A stretch of DNA of 25,703 nt, from IMG/VR virus record IMGVR_UViG_3300037231_000090, positions 1 through 25,703 of that record, one strand, 5' to 3'. This stretch comes from a virus. The notes beneath the pieces were generated by a model. It saw only the letters and a list, made by a program, of their open reading frames with translations, was not told the origin of the DNA and did no database searches. Both the position numbers and the translations under genes were made by a program. Of this stretch, positions 13,881-23,086 are shown piece by piece (position 1 is the first letter of the stretch; each line of letters opens with the position of its first letter).

Positions 13881-14525
13881 ATGGGTGCAGATCGCGTAAC
13901 CTACGGACCACCGAGTGCCAGCGGAGTGAACTCCTTCGACCAGAAGGCCATCGTGCTCGACCAGACGAACGGCGTGATGTATTCGAGCGGCGCGGCCAAC
14001 AATCGTAAGCTGATGGCCGCCATGGGAGCGCCCCTGGTGCTGTCCGCGCAGCCTGCACTCGCGGCCATCACGGCAGCGCAAACCCTGCTGACCTTTCTCT
14101 TTGGCGCGGGCGCGCTGAATGTGACCGGGCGCAAGCTGCGGGTGAAGGGGGTCCTGATCTACTCGACCACGGCGGCGAACGTGGCGACGATCAGCCTGCA
14201 ACTGGTGTTGGGCGGAGTGGTACTCTGCACGATCACCACCGCCGCGACCAACACCGCGGCCAGCGCCAACCTGCCCATCCAATTCGAGTTCGAGGCGACC
14301 GTGGTGACATTGGGCGCGACGGCCACGCTCGAGAGCCATGGCAGGGTGGACGCGAACCTCGGAACCGTGGCCGCCGGCGCGGTGACGACCTCCCTCGATA
14401 CCAACGTCGCCGTGTCGGCGGCGGTGAACCTGAGCGCGGCGGCCACGCTGGCCGTGAGGATCGCAGCCAGCGCGGCGATTCCGAGCGCGCAACTGCGCTC
14501 CGCGACCGTGATGTACGAAGCCTGA
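13881..14525 (+). CDS. Beta-rich putative decoration protein
   Basis: A 214-residue protein, very rich in Ala, Thr and Val, with alternating strand-forming segments throughout the C-terminal two thirds (VATISLQLVLGGVVLCTI and others). No helices with strong charge, no catalytic motif and no signal peptide. Such composition right after the capsid gene suits a decoration or fibre-base protein. Its strand pattern resembles the protein at 4738-5367, hinting at shared ancestry. The family is not recognised and a role in the virion is inferred. Confidence 0.6.
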   Translation: MGADRVTYGPPSASGVNSFDQKAIVLDQTNGVMYSSGAANNRKLMAAMGAPLVLSAQPALAAITAAQTLLTFLFGAGALNVTGRKLRVKGVLIYSTTAANVATISLQLVLGGVVLCTITTAATNTAASANLPIQFEFEATVVTLGATATLESHGRVDANLGTVAAGAVTTSLDTNVAVSAAVNLSAAATLAVRIAASAAIPSAQLRSATVMYEA

Positions 14526-14537
14526 GGAGGCGTCTCC

Positions 14538-14744
14538 ATGAAGAAGGCAGCAACGAAGAAAGAAGCAACGAAGAAGGAAGCCGCAGACAAAGAACCGGCT
14601 CACGTTTCGGAAAAGGCCGCCGCACCGGACCCGTATAAAAAGAAGGTGGCCGAGGTTCGCAGGGACCTCAACATCCTGATCGCCAAGTTGCGGACGCACG
14701 GTATCCACCTGGATCTCGATCCGAAAGAGCACGAAGAGGTCTAA
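14538..14744 (+). CDS. Small Lys/Ala-rich protein
   Basis: A 68-residue protein with GAGGAGG ahead of its ATG. Residues 1-30 are Lys/Ala/Glu-rich with a near-repeat (KKAATKKEATKKEA), and residues 33-68 form one probable amphipathic helix (VAEVRRDLNILIAKLRTHGI) followed by an acidic end. It may be a small virion or head-tail protein; the basic tail could contact packaged DNA. Function is unknown. Confidence 0.6.
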   Translation: MKKAATKKEATKKEAADKEPAHVSEKAAAPDPYKKKVAEVRRDLNILIAKLRTHGIHLDLDPKEHEEV

Positions 14745-14747
14745 GCT

Positions 14748-15752
14748 GTGGGCAACTCGACCATCAAGCTGAGCAACGTGTTCAACGTCATCGCCGCGAA
14801 GGGGATTCCCGATCCGAGGGGAGGCCCCAGCGGCTATGGCGATCAGCTTGCCTTGGAGTGCGCCAGCGAGGTGATGGCGGATATCGTCTGCGAACGGTAC
14901 AACCAGAAGTGGAACCGCGCCTTCGCCGCGCCGTTCTTCACCAACAGCTTCCAGCAGGACTATCCCCAGCTCGCGCAGGCGGCCGGGCCGATCGGGTGGG
15001 GCGAAGACGGCGACGTCATCGACGTGAACAACACCTTCCTGCCGAAGCCGATGTCGAATATCAAGTGGCGGCGGGGGCTGAGCCGCACCAACGTGAGCCG
15101 GTGGTGGCCGGAAAACCTGTGCTGGTTTTACAACAACGAGCTGGAGATCGCGCACTGGCCGGGGCCGGATGTGACCATCTTCCCGCTGCTGGGAACGAGC
15201 GCGCCGGGTGGGCAGAACCCGATCCTGAATATGCGGGACGCCAACGGCAACATCCTGATCGTGACCGGATTCGGTACGACCGGGGCCACGGCGGCGGTGC
15301 TGCCCGCGAACTCCGTGGAAGGGACGACCGTGGTGGACGGAACCGTGACCTGGACGTGCGTGAGCCCGACCTCGCAGGGATTCCGCATCGACCGGCTGCC
15401 CTCCGCCGCCGGGCCGACGCTCGAGATCAAGCCCTACTACCAGATCGACCCGCCCCGCTTCACCGTCATGCAGCAGCTTCTGAACCCGATCCCGGACAGC
15501 TTCAGCCGGTTCTTCTTTCGCGGATTGCAGGCGCAGTGCCTGCTGAACAGCCCGAACCCGAACGACGTGAAGCGCGGCGAGGCGCTGACGGAACGGGACG
15601 AGCACGGCGAGCCGGCATGGATGAAGGAACCCAAAAAGCAGGGCGACCGCGAGCTGAATGTATATGCGCTGGTGCCGGCGACGAGCGTGGTCGAGCCGAG
15701 GTGGGGCGCGGGTATGCCGCGCACGGCCGATAATCCGTATGGGTGGTGGTAG
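14748..15752 (+). CDS. Putative head-tail adaptor with inserted beta module
   Basis: A 334-residue protein starting at GTG behind AGAGGT. The N-terminal part (about 34-75) has a helical stretch followed by KWNRAFAAPFFTNSFQQDYP, a pattern of W/N-R, Phe and a final DY seen in adaptor proteins of the T7 gp11 and P22 gp4 kind. Around residues 160-205 an apparent insert carries DANGN, then GTTVVDGTVTWTCV, a beta module also present in the large tail protein at 16461-19745. The rest returns to adaptor-like segments. It is followed directly by a second, shorter protein with a similar N-terminal pattern. I infer a role at the portal-tail joint. Confidence 0.5.
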   Translation: MGNSTIKLSNVFNVIAAKGIPDPRGGPSGYGDQLALECASEVMADIVCERYNQKWNRAFAAPFFTNSFQQDYPQLAQAAGPIGWGEDGDVIDVNNTFLPKPMSNIKWRRGLSRTNVSRWWPENLCWFYNNELEIAHWPGPDVTIFPLLGTSAPGGQNPILNMRDANGNILIVTGFGTTGATAAVLPANSVEGTTVVDGTVTWTCVSPTSQGFRIDRLPSAAGPTLEIKPYYQIDPPRFTVMQQLLNPIPDSFSRFFFRGLQAQCLLNSPNPNDVKRGEALTERDEHGEPAWMKEPKKQGDRELNVYALVPATSVVEPRWGAGMPRTADNPYGWW

Positions 15753-16460
15753 ATGCCCATCACCCTGAGCGTCCAGAACTCGATGACCTATGTGCAGTCG
15801 CTGATCGACAATCAGAGACTGAACGTGAACAACATGGAGCCGGGTGTGACCATGGCGAACACGGTGCTGGGCACGATGCTGGGGGCGCCGTTCATCTGGA
15901 GGCAGAACCGCACGAACGTCAGCTTCGCCATCGGTACGGCAGGAGGCACGGACTACTTCCAGTCGGTGCCGACGCTGGGCTTTATCGAGACGCAATGGCT
16001 GGAGGATGCGACCGGCGACATCCTCGAGCTGAACGGAGCGACCGCGCTGGCCAAGGTGAGCTTCCTGAGGCAGCCCACGCTGATCGCGCCGCAGTACGAC
16101 GACAACCAGGGCAACATCACCTTCCGGTTCAACTCCGTTCCCGACACGGCCTACACCGCGTTCCTCGATATCCAGAACACCGCGCCGCTGATTACAGCCC
16201 CCTCCGACACGTTCGCGCCCTTGAGCGACTACTTCGGTTACCTGTTCAACAAGGGCATGTTGAGCGAGGGCGCGCTGCTGGTGAACGACGCGCGCTTCTC
16301 GATCTGGCGCTCGGAGTGGATCGCGCAGTTGCTGGCCACCCAGGACGGACTGGACGCGCAGGCGAAGGATATGTTCTACAGCCAGTTCATGAACACGACG
16401 CGCACCGTACAGCGCAGCCAGGATATGAGCAAGAACGGCGGACAGGGACGGGCGCGCTAG
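15753..16460 (+). CDS. Putative tail tubular A-like protein
   Basis: A 235-residue protein. Residues 46-68, FIWRQNRTNVSF then GGTDYFQSVP, resemble the conserved adaptor pattern of the protein upstream. The middle is beta-rich, and the C-terminal part (about 150-235) is helical and ends in a polar tail. Position directly before the nozzle protein matches T7 gp11 before gp12. It starts immediately after the preceding stop. A connector or gatekeeper role is likely, and the precise family is uncertain. Confidence 0.5.
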   Translation: MPITLSVQNSMTYVQSLIDNQRLNVNNMEPGVTMANTVLGTMLGAPFIWRQNRTNVSFAIGTAGGTDYFQSVPTLGFIETQWLEDATGDILELNGATALAKVSFLRQPTLIAPQYDDNQGNITFRFNSVPDTAYTAFLDIQNTAPLITAPSDTFAPLSDYFGYLFNKGMLSEGALLVNDARFSIWRSEWIAQLLATQDGLDAQAKDMFYSQFMNTTRTVQRSQDMSKNGGQGRAR

Positions 16461-19400
16461 ATGCCGGGACCGATTGCAGCCGCGGGAGCGGTAGCCAACC
16501 CGACGAAGTACGCCGCGCTGAGCATGGGCGCGCGCCAGATGACCGGGCTGTGGACCCAGCGGAGCCCGTACCGGGACGCCGCGGTGCCGTACCTCGCGGC
16601 GAAGTTCTACTCCGGCAGCCGCTTCGATTCCATGCTCGATGGGCGGAACCGCGAGATCTCCGTCGACCTGACCGACAAGCGCAGCCCGGGTTCCATCGTC
16701 TTCAATGAACTGACCTTTCCGGGGTGCGTGAGCTACTACCCGTGGAAGACGCTGCGCAACAGCGTGGAAGCGATCCGCGTGATGTACGACGGGATCGACG
16801 GAACCCTGTACGACGCGACCCCGGGGCAAAAGAGTGCGATCTTCACCAAGAGCGCGGGAGCCGGGCCGAACCGGATGCTGGGCCTGCCCAACGCGCAGTT
16901 CTACGTGGGCAATGGCGTCGATCAGAAGAAGTGGCTCTTCCCCGGCGGATGGCAGGCGAACAAGATGGTCACGCCGGGCACCCTGATCAACCAGGGTGCG
17001 GAGCCGGGCACGCTGTTTATGGCGCTGGGAGGCATCACGGTGCCGATCGTGGCTACGGCGGTATCCGGCAGCGGATCGTCGTGGCAACACCTGGTGTACG
17101 TGAACCCCGCGCAGGTGCCCATCAACTTCGCCAACCTCATCGGCGTCGAGATCGCGTTCTCCGGCCTGACCTCGGATACGGACCTGAACGGGCAGACGCT
17201 GCCGATCGCAGGCGTGCCGAGTTCCACGCTGGGCATCCTGGAGGTGAACTTCACGAGTGGGACGGTGCAGCCCTATACGCCGGATACCGGATCGGCGACG
17301 ACGGGCAACGGAACTACCGGAGGCGCTGCGCCTGCCTTCGATGCGACCCGGCTGGCGGTGACGCAGGACGCGGGCCAGCAGTGGAAGTGCTATGGCATCG
17401 CGCTCCAGAATACAGGCCTGGCCGCGCCGCTGGTGCCGCCGACGCTGACGCCGGTCACAGGCCGATTCTGGCAGCCCAACACGGCTTTTCCGCAGTTCAC
17501 CAGTCTGCTCGATTCGAACGGCAACATCGAAGTGGTGGCCTCGGTAACGGGCACCATGCGCAGCGGCCCGGTGTACCCGACGTGGAACGTGGCGGGCGCG
17601 GCCGCGCAACTGGTGGCGACCAACCTGGCGACGACGCTGGCCGATCAGGGCGGAAACCTGCTGGGAGCGATCTTCCAGAACACGAGCGCGAACCCCGCGT
17701 TCCAGAGCGGATTCGCGAACATCGCGGGCGGCAGCGGCGACTCGAAACTCCAGGCGTTCATCGGGCCGACCAGCCCGCCGGGAATACCCATCTGGGCGGA
17801 CACCTCCACCGGAACCATCTCGGGCGAGCCGTTCGGATTCGCCTTCGCGGTGCCGCCAGGATACTTCTACCAACTGAACGGAACGGGCAACGTCGCCTTC
17901 GTTCCGGGCACGAGCCAGTGGTTCGGCGCGCAGCTCGCCCCGGTGACGACGGGCGTCTCGACGCCGGGCGGGGCGAATATCGTCACGAAGGACGGCGGGC
18001 TGACCTTCTTCAACCTGGGGCAGCCGGGCGTGTGGCAGGCCGATGCCGCCAACGCGGGCGTGACCGGGAGCTGCCTGATCGACTCGAACAACAACCTGCA
18101 ATGGCTGTTCAGCGGTGTAGGGGGAACAAGCGGCGCAACCGAGCCGGTGTGGGCGACGGCCACGCTGGGCGATATGACGACGGACGGCGGACTGACCTGG
18201 GTGCTCATCTCGACCGGAGGATCCGGAGTCGCGCTGAGCTTCCAGACGGTGCAGTACTCCTACAGCCTGCATGGAGTGGATGGAAGCCTGAGCACCGCCG
18301 CCCCGGTGGCGACGATCTTCGGCGGGGTGCTGGGCGCGACGCCCGAGGTGCTTGAACCCACGCTGGTCGTCGCGGCGACGGCGCCCGGACTGTTCGCCGA
18401 TCCGCAGATCGATCAGATATGGATCTGGCGGACGGCGCAGGGCGAGCCGACGCTCGTGCTCGAAGATCAGATCGCGGCGGATGGGCTGACCGACTCGTTC
18501 GGCTATGGCGAGGCCGGAATCGCCGATACGTCGATCCTGGGGCTGGCCGCGCTGAATCCGCTGATCCCGGCTCCGATCAACGGCACGAACAGCCCGCCGA
18601 CGCCGACCAGCCTGCCGATGTGCTTCGCCTTCCAGCGGGTATGGTGGGCGGATGGAACGATCCTGCGCTACTCGGGAGGGCCGGACACGCTCGCGGCCAA
18701 CGGCAACACCACCCAGCCTCCGCTGAACATCATCCCGATGCTGGGGCAGATCTACGACGTGGTGCCGGTGACGGTGCAGGGCGGCGGCCTGATCGTGTTC
18801 ACCAGCTCCGGGATCCAGATCGTCCTGGGCGAAGGGACGGCGAGCAACCCGTTCCTCGCGACCAGCTACTACAACAGCGTGAACGTCTTCGGCTACAACT
18901 GCGTCTGCATCCAGGGCACGACGATGTTCGTGCTCGAGGCGAACCTGAAGCTCAGCTCGATCGCGATCCAGTTCCCGTTCAACCCCAATACCGGGTACAC
19001 CGAGATCGGATTCCCCATCGGCGACCAGTTGCGCAAGGTGACGACGGGTGGATTCAATGCGCCGCTCTACAGCTCCGCGACGGCGTTTGTGAGCTGGAAC
19101 AACCAGAGCACCACCGAGAACGCGCTGTATGTGGCCGATGGCGCGGTGGGATGGTTTCGCATGTCCGAGGTGTCCCCGCCCGAGAGCGGCCTGATGTGGC
19201 ACCCGCACCGGGATATCGTGGGAGGCACGAGCGCGGTGCAGGCGATCGAGACCTCGCCCGGTGTGACCCAACTGCTGATCGGGCCGCCCGCGGCCACGCC
19301 GGGGCCGATCCTGTGCCGCGACGACAGCGGCGAGGTGTACAGCGACAACGGCGTGGGGTATCCGAGCTTCGACGTGAAGGGCGTCAACCAGCTCTGCTCG

Positions 19401-19745
19401 ACCGGCCAGTATGCCGAGACCGTGCATATCAGCACGAAGTCGATGGCGGTGGGGGCGAGGCCGGTGGTGAGCGTGCTGCTGGGGGAGATCAAGCCCAGCG
19501 TGAAGCGGCCGTACCGCCCGCTGACGCTCGACGACAAGAGCAACGACCCGGCGCGATCGCCGAAGAGCGAGAGCGTCTACAGCGACAGGTACGTGCTGAA
19601 ACAGAGCGGGATCAACACGCTCAGCGACTCGCTGCTGACGATGTTCGATTACGGTACGCAGACGGTCGCGGATGAGTTGCTGGACTGGGGCATCTACGCC
19701 CGCGAGCACGATGAACGCGAAGAGCAGGTCGCAAACGCAAAGTAG
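16461..19745 (+). CDS. Tail nozzle / beta-propeller-type tail protein
   Basis: A 1094-residue protein, the largest of the window, starting straight after the previous stop. The N-terminus (GLWTQRSPYRDAAVPYLAAK, then FDSMLDGRNREIS) is the opening typical of podovirus nozzle proteins of the T7 gp12 and P22 gp10 kind. The C-terminal 400 residues have short repeated strand segments such as VWWADGTILRYSG, GLIVFTSSGIQIVLG, TMFVLEANLKLSS and NALYVADGAVGWFRM, fitting propeller blades. In the middle, modules with DSNGN or DSNNN, P-x-W and TTDGGLTW repeat. It would form the tail tube tip and may carry receptor-binding modules. No catalytic site is evident. Confidence 0.65.
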   Translation: MPGPIAAAGAVANPTKYAALSMGARQMTGLWTQRSPYRDAAVPYLAAKFYSGSRFDSMLDGRNREISVDLTDKRSPGSIVFNELTFPGCVSYYPWKTLRNSVEAIRVMYDGIDGTLYDATPGQKSAIFTKSAGAGPNRMLGLPNAQFYVGNGVDQKKWLFPGGWQANKMVTPGTLINQGAEPGTLFMALGGITVPIVATAVSGSGSSWQHLVYVNPAQVPINFANLIGVEIAFSGLTSDTDLNGQTLPIAGVPSSTLGILEVNFTSGTVQPYTPDTGSATTGNGTTGGAAPAFDATRLAVTQDAGQQWKCYGIALQNTGLAAPLVPPTLTPVTGRFWQPNTAFPQFTSLLDSNGNIEVVASVTGTMRSGPVYPTWNVAGAAAQLVATNLATTLADQGGNLLGAIFQNTSANPAFQSGFANIAGGSGDSKLQAFIGPTSPPGIPIWADTSTGTISGEPFGFAFAVPPGYFYQLNGTGNVAFVPGTSQWFGAQLAPVTTGVSTPGGANIVTKDGGLTFFNLGQPGVWQADAANAGVTGSCLIDSNNNLQWLFSGVGGTSGATEPVWATATLGDMTTDGGLTWVLISTGGSGVALSFQTVQYSYSLHGVDGSLSTAAPVATIFGGVLGATPEVLEPTLVVAATAPGLFADPQIDQIWIWRTAQGEPTLVLEDQIAADGLTDSFGYGEAGIADTSILGLAALNPLIPAPINGTNSPPTPTSLPMCFAFQRVWWADGTILRYSGGPDTLAANGNTTQPPLNIIPMLGQIYDVVPVTVQGGGLIVFTSSGIQIVLGEGTASNPFLATSYYNSVNVFGYNCVCIQGTTMFVLEANLKLSSIAIQFPFNPNTGYTEIGFPIGDQLRKVTTGGFNAPLYSSATAFVSWNNQSTTENALYVADGAVGWFRMSEVSPPESGLMWHPHRDIVGGTSAVQAIETSPGVTQLLIGPPAATPGPILCRDDSGEVYSDNGVGYPSFDVKGVNQLCSTGQYAETVHISTKSMAVGARPVVSVLLGEIKPSVKRPYRPLTLDDKSNDPARSPKSESVYSDRYVLKQSGINTLSDSLLTMFDYGTQTVADELLDWGIYAREHDEREEQVANAK

Positions 19746-19755
19746 GATCCCCGCT

Positions 19756-20208
19756 GTGAACCTTCCGATGTATACGTTCGACGGGTACACGTTCCGCCCT
19801 GCTACCACGGAAGATCAACCTTTAGCCCGGCTCTGGAACCTGATGGACCCGGACCACACATGGGAGAGGCAGTTCCTGGACTACTGGATCCAGCAGAACG
19901 ACCGGGTGAACAGCTATGTGCTCGAAGACGCGATCGGAATCGTGTTTTTTGTGAAGGCGATCCGGCATGGAAGCCATGAGGTCGAGATCGCGTTGCAGTT
20001 CGATCGCAGTTATAGGATGGTGTCGAAGGCGAGGGCGATGCGAGGCATGGAGGCCGGCTTCGCATGGCTGAAAAAAGCGTTGCCGAGGAACGGATTCAAA
20101 AGCTTATATTTCAGGAGCAGGAGTGTGGAGTTGATCGGGTTCACGGAAAAGAGGCTGGGGTTCGTCAAAGATGGGACGCGGGAGATCTACAGTCTGAAGG
20201 AGGCGTGA
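19756..20208 (+). CDS. GNAT-fold protein, T7 gp13-like
   Basis: A 150-residue protein, most likely starting at GTG 19756, with AGGA at good distance; the ATG at 19768 is the alternative. The pattern fits an N-acetyltransferase fold: YTFRPATTEDQ at the N-terminus, a central strand IGIVFFVKAI, a strand VEIALQFDRSY followed by a helix with RAMRGMEAGFAWL, and a final RLGFVKDG. The acetyl-CoA-binding loop R-x-x-G-x-G/A is not clear. T7 gp13, a protein involved in virion assembly, belongs to a GNAT-like group and occupies the same place after the nozzle gene, so this may be a structural or chaperone protein and not an enzyme. Confidence 0.6.
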   Translation: MNLPMYTFDGYTFRPATTEDQPLARLWNLMDPDHTWERQFLDYWIQQNDRVNSYVLEDAIGIVFFVKAIRHGSHEVEIALQFDRSYRMVSKARAMRGMEAGFAWLKKALPRNGFKSLYFRSRSVELIGFTEKRLGFVKDGTREIYSLKEA

Positions 20209-20474
20209 TGGCAGGATGGATCGGTAAGGCAACAGCGAAGATGAAGAAAAAAGGTACTCTCGGCAAGTTCGGAAAGGCCACCGAGAAGAACATCGCGGCA
20301 GGGAAGAAGGCGGGCGGCGTCAAGAAGAAAGAAGCCATCTTCGCGGAGAACATGAAGGGTATCGCCGCGAAGCACAAAGACCACGCGGGCAAAGGCGGCA
20401 AGCGCGAGGCCAAAGGGCATGACGCCATCGGCAGCCATGAGGGCTATTCGATGGGAATGAAGAAGGGAAGATAG
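20208..20474 (+). CDS. Small very basic protein
   Basis: An 88-residue protein made mostly of Lys, Gly and Ala (KATAKMKKKGTLGKFGKA and similar). Its ATG overlaps the previous stop (TGATG). Its size, charge and place just before the ejection-protein genes suggest a DNA-binding internal virion protein or a partner of an acidic ejection protein. No family is recognised. Confidence 0.6.
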   Translation: MAGWIGKATAKMKKKGTLGKFGKATEKNIAAGKKAGGVKKKEAIFAENMKGIAAKHKDHAGKGGKREAKGHDAIGSHEGYSMGMKKGR

Positions 20475-20477
20475 CCT

Positions 20478-21101
20478 ATGTCTGGCCCGACCCAGCAGCA
20501 ACAAACTTTGGGCAATGAACAGATCCAGGCCTACCAGCAGGCGCAACAGCTGACCCAGGAACAGTATGCGAACCAGCAAGCCATCTATGGGCCGCTGACG
20601 GCGCAGTTTCAGTCGATCTTCGCGAAAGGACCCAACCAGCAGGGCTTCAGCGCGGAAGAGGACTCGGAGCTGAACGCGCAGGCGGAAGAGGGAACCGCCG
20701 AAAACTACGGCAATGCGGCGCGTGCGGTGGGCGAGAGCGAGGCGGGGGCGGGCGGGGGAACGAACGCGCTGCCGACCGGAGCGCAGTCGGCGATCCAGGG
20801 CAATATCGCGACCAGCGCGGCGCAGGAGGAGTCCGCGCAGGAGGGCCAGATCAACGCGGCCAACTATACGCAGGGCTACAACGAATGGCAGAACGCGGGC
20901 GCGGGACTGGAGTCGATCGCCGCCGGCGATAACCCGCTGGGCTTCGAAAGCGCGGAGACCGGAGCCGGATCGGCGGCCTCGACCACCGCCGGGCAGATCG
21001 CCAGCGAAGACGATAGCTGGATCAATGCAGCCATCGGAGGAGCAAGCTCGCTCGCCGGTTCGGTGGCCAGTGAGAACCCGGGCGGAATTTTTGGAGGATA
21101 G
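20478..21101 (+). CDS. Putative ejection protein, gp14-like position
   Basis: A 207-residue protein with a Gln-rich helical N-terminus (QAYQQAQQLTQEQYANQQAI), a Gly/Ala/Ser-rich middle and a hydrophobic, Gly-containing C-terminus (AAIGGASSLAGSVASENP). This make-up is common among small internal proteins of podoviruses that insert into the host envelope during DNA delivery. Order in the cluster equals T7 gp14. No sequence homology is claimed; the assignment is positional. Confidence 0.5.
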   Translation: MSGPTQQQQTLGNEQIQAYQQAQQLTQEQYANQQAIYGPLTAQFQSIFAKGPNQQGFSAEEDSELNAQAEEGTAENYGNAARAVGESEAGAGGGTNALPTGAQSAIQGNIATSAAQEESAQEGQINAANYTQGYNEWQNAGAGLESIAAGDNPLGFESAETGAGSAASTTAGQIASEDDSWINAAIGGASSLAGSVASENPGGIFGG

Positions 21102-21103
21102 GG

Positions 21104-23086
21104 ATGGGCGGAACAGCGACAGGAGCACAGGCGGCGGCGCCGGCGGCGGCAGGGCCTGCGGACAGCGGATGGGACGCGGCGGCAAGCCCGGCGGCGGGAG
21201 GGCCTGTCGACAGTGCGTGGAACCCGGGGGCACAGACACCCCCATCCGCTCCAGCGGCCCCGCCTGCGGGCGCGGCACCGGGTTCCACGCCCGCCGCACT
21301 GGAGAACGCGACTACCAGCGCCATGATCCCCAGCCAGCCGACGCCGCAGTATCAGGCGCAGCCGGTGGTGGTGACCTCGCAGAAGGCTCCGGGGATCCTG
21401 GGCGTCGTAGATTCGATCGCAGATGCGCTGGTGGGGAAGACAAAACCGGAGATTGGCACCGACGCCCAGGGCAACCAGTATGTGAAGCAGCAGACGCTAA
21501 GCCGTGGCCAGCAGTGGGTGCGGATCGGCGCGGGTGTGGTAGGTGGGGCGGCCAAGGGATTCGCGGCGGGAAAGGGACGCAACCCCGGAGCGGCTGCCGC
21601 TGCGGGATTCGACCAGGGCCAGCAGCAGGCCCAGCAGCGCAACCAGCAGCAGAAGGACATGAGCGACCAGGCGCAGAAACAGATGCTGGCGAACGCCAAC
21701 TACCAGAAGCTGCGCATGGATACTGCGGAGCAGTCGTGGCACCTGACCGCGATGCAGCACGAGGCGAGCGACCACGATGTGGCCTTCGCGCAGGGGCAGG
21801 AAGACAGGCTGATGAAGGTGGACGGTGCGACGCTGCTGGGAACGGCCGCCAACCCCAACGACATCGACAAGATCCTGAAGGTGGATCCGGACGTGATGAA
21901 GAGCATGATTCAGAATCATCAGATCGAGATCCTGCCGCACTACAACCCGGACGGCACCGCCGCCGGAATACGCGTCTTCAAGATGCCGGATGGATACCGC
22001 AAGACGATCGAGCCGGCCGGGACTGTCTTCCATACCTTCGACAGCACCACAGGACAGTACGCCGAGCACAAGAGCAGCGAACCCCTGACCGCCGGCGAGG
22101 TGGACGACTACGAGACCGCAGCCAGCAACGCCGCGCAGAAGTTCAAGCTGGACCAGGCGAACCTCGCGCAGAAACAGGCGCAGACCGAGGAGGCGAAGGC
22201 CAACGCAGGCAAGGCGAATGCAGAGGCGACGAAGGTGCCGAGCGAGATCGCCGATACCAAAGCACGAGCCGATGCCAGCGAGGCGTCCGCGGCGAAGGAC
22301 CGCGCGATAAGCGGGACGGGAGAAGGAGGGTCCAGCCTGGTCGATTCGATTGGAACCGGCAAGATCGCTCTCGATCGACTGGGATATCTGGCTGCGCGGA
22401 ATCCGGAGCTGCTGGCCGCAGTGCAGCAAAAATATCCGGACTTCGACAGCTCGAAAGCCCAATCGTACCCCGCGGTGTACAAGGAGTTCACCAGCTCCAA
22501 AAAAGGCACCGCGGGAGCCGCGCTGAATGCGGGCGGGACGGCCTTGAAGCACTTGCAGGAGTTGCAGCAGCTCAACACGATAGGCAGCCACATCCCCGGC
22601 ACGTCCGCCTATACCGCTTACCAGAACAAGGCCGATACGCTCTCGACTGAGCTGGCTTCGTTCTACGGCGATACCACCATCCCCGCGATCGCCGCGATCA
22701 AGAGCACGCTGACGAGTCAGGTTCCCGGTGGACGAAATGCCGCCATCAGGACGCAGGCGCAGTCGATGGGAGACAAGTTCAACAGCTACCAGCAGACCTG
22801 GGACAACGCCGCGCCCAGCAAAGCGTATGAAGCACCCATGCCGCAGATCGACCAGGAAGCGAAGGAGGCAAGGGCCGCGCTCGATCCCCGCTACCATGCT
22901 CAGCTCGTCGCAGAGCAGCAGGGTGCGCCGCCGCCGTCCAAACAGGTGCAGCCGCCGGCGCTTCCGGCCAACGCCGCGCCGCCGGCGCAGGGGATGAGCC
23001 GCATCTGGGCGCCGGGCTCCCCGACGTGGAAAGACGTGCCGACGAACCAGGTGCCTAAAAACGTTCCCGGCCTGGTGGTGCGATGA
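21104..23086 (+). CDS. Putative ejection / internal virion protein, 660 residues
   Basis: A large protein with a Pro/Ala/Gly-rich N-terminal 90 residues, a hydrophobic stretch near 140-170 (VRIGAGVVGGAAKGFAAG), a Gln-rich helix at 170-225 (QGQQQAQQRNQQQKDM), a globular region, and a long Ala/Lys/Glu coiled coil at about 340-405. A second globular part follows, then a Pro-rich tail. Coupled by ATGA to the next gene. Such long helical proteins after the nozzle gene match T7 gp15 in place and character. No lytic domain motif is seen. Confidence 0.55.
   Translation: MGGTATGAQAAAPAAAGPADSGWDAAASPAAGGPVDSAWNPGAQTPPSAPAAPPAGAAPGSTPAALENATTSAMIPSQPTPQYQAQPVVVTSQKAPGILGVVDSIADALVGKTKPEIGTDAQGNQYVKQQTLSRGQQWVRIGAGVVGGAAKGFAAGKGRNPGAAAAAGFDQGQQQAQQRNQQQKDMSDQAQKQMLANANYQKLRMDTAEQSWHLTAMQHEASDHDVAFAQGQEDRLMKVDGATLLGTAANPNDIDKILKVDPDVMKSMIQNHQIEILPHYNPDGTAAGIRVFKMPDGYRKTIEPAGTVFHTFDSTTGQYAEHKSSEPLTAGEVDDYETAASNAAQKFKLDQANLAQKQAQTEEAKANAGKANAEATKVPSEIADTKARADASEASAAKDRAISGTGEGGSSLVDSIGTGKIALDRLGYLAARNPELLAAVQQKYPDFDSSKAQSYPAVYKEFTSSKKGTAGAALNAGGTALKHLQELQQLNTIGSHIPGTSAYTAYQNKADTLSTELASFYGDTTIPAIAAIKSTLTSQVPGGRNAAIRTQAQSMGDKFNSYQQTWDNAAPSKAYEAPMPQIDQEAKEARAALDPRYHAQLVAEQQGAPPPSKQVQPPALPANAAPPAQGMSRIWAPGSPTWKDVPTNQVPKNVPGLVVR

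Noticed and set aside
13188-19808. A 2206-codon open frame on the minus strand
   Set aside because: It runs opposite a full set of well-formed plus-strand virion genes with good starts and overlaps. Long antisense frames are expected from GC-rich codon use. Its translation is Arg/His-rich and low in recognisable domains.
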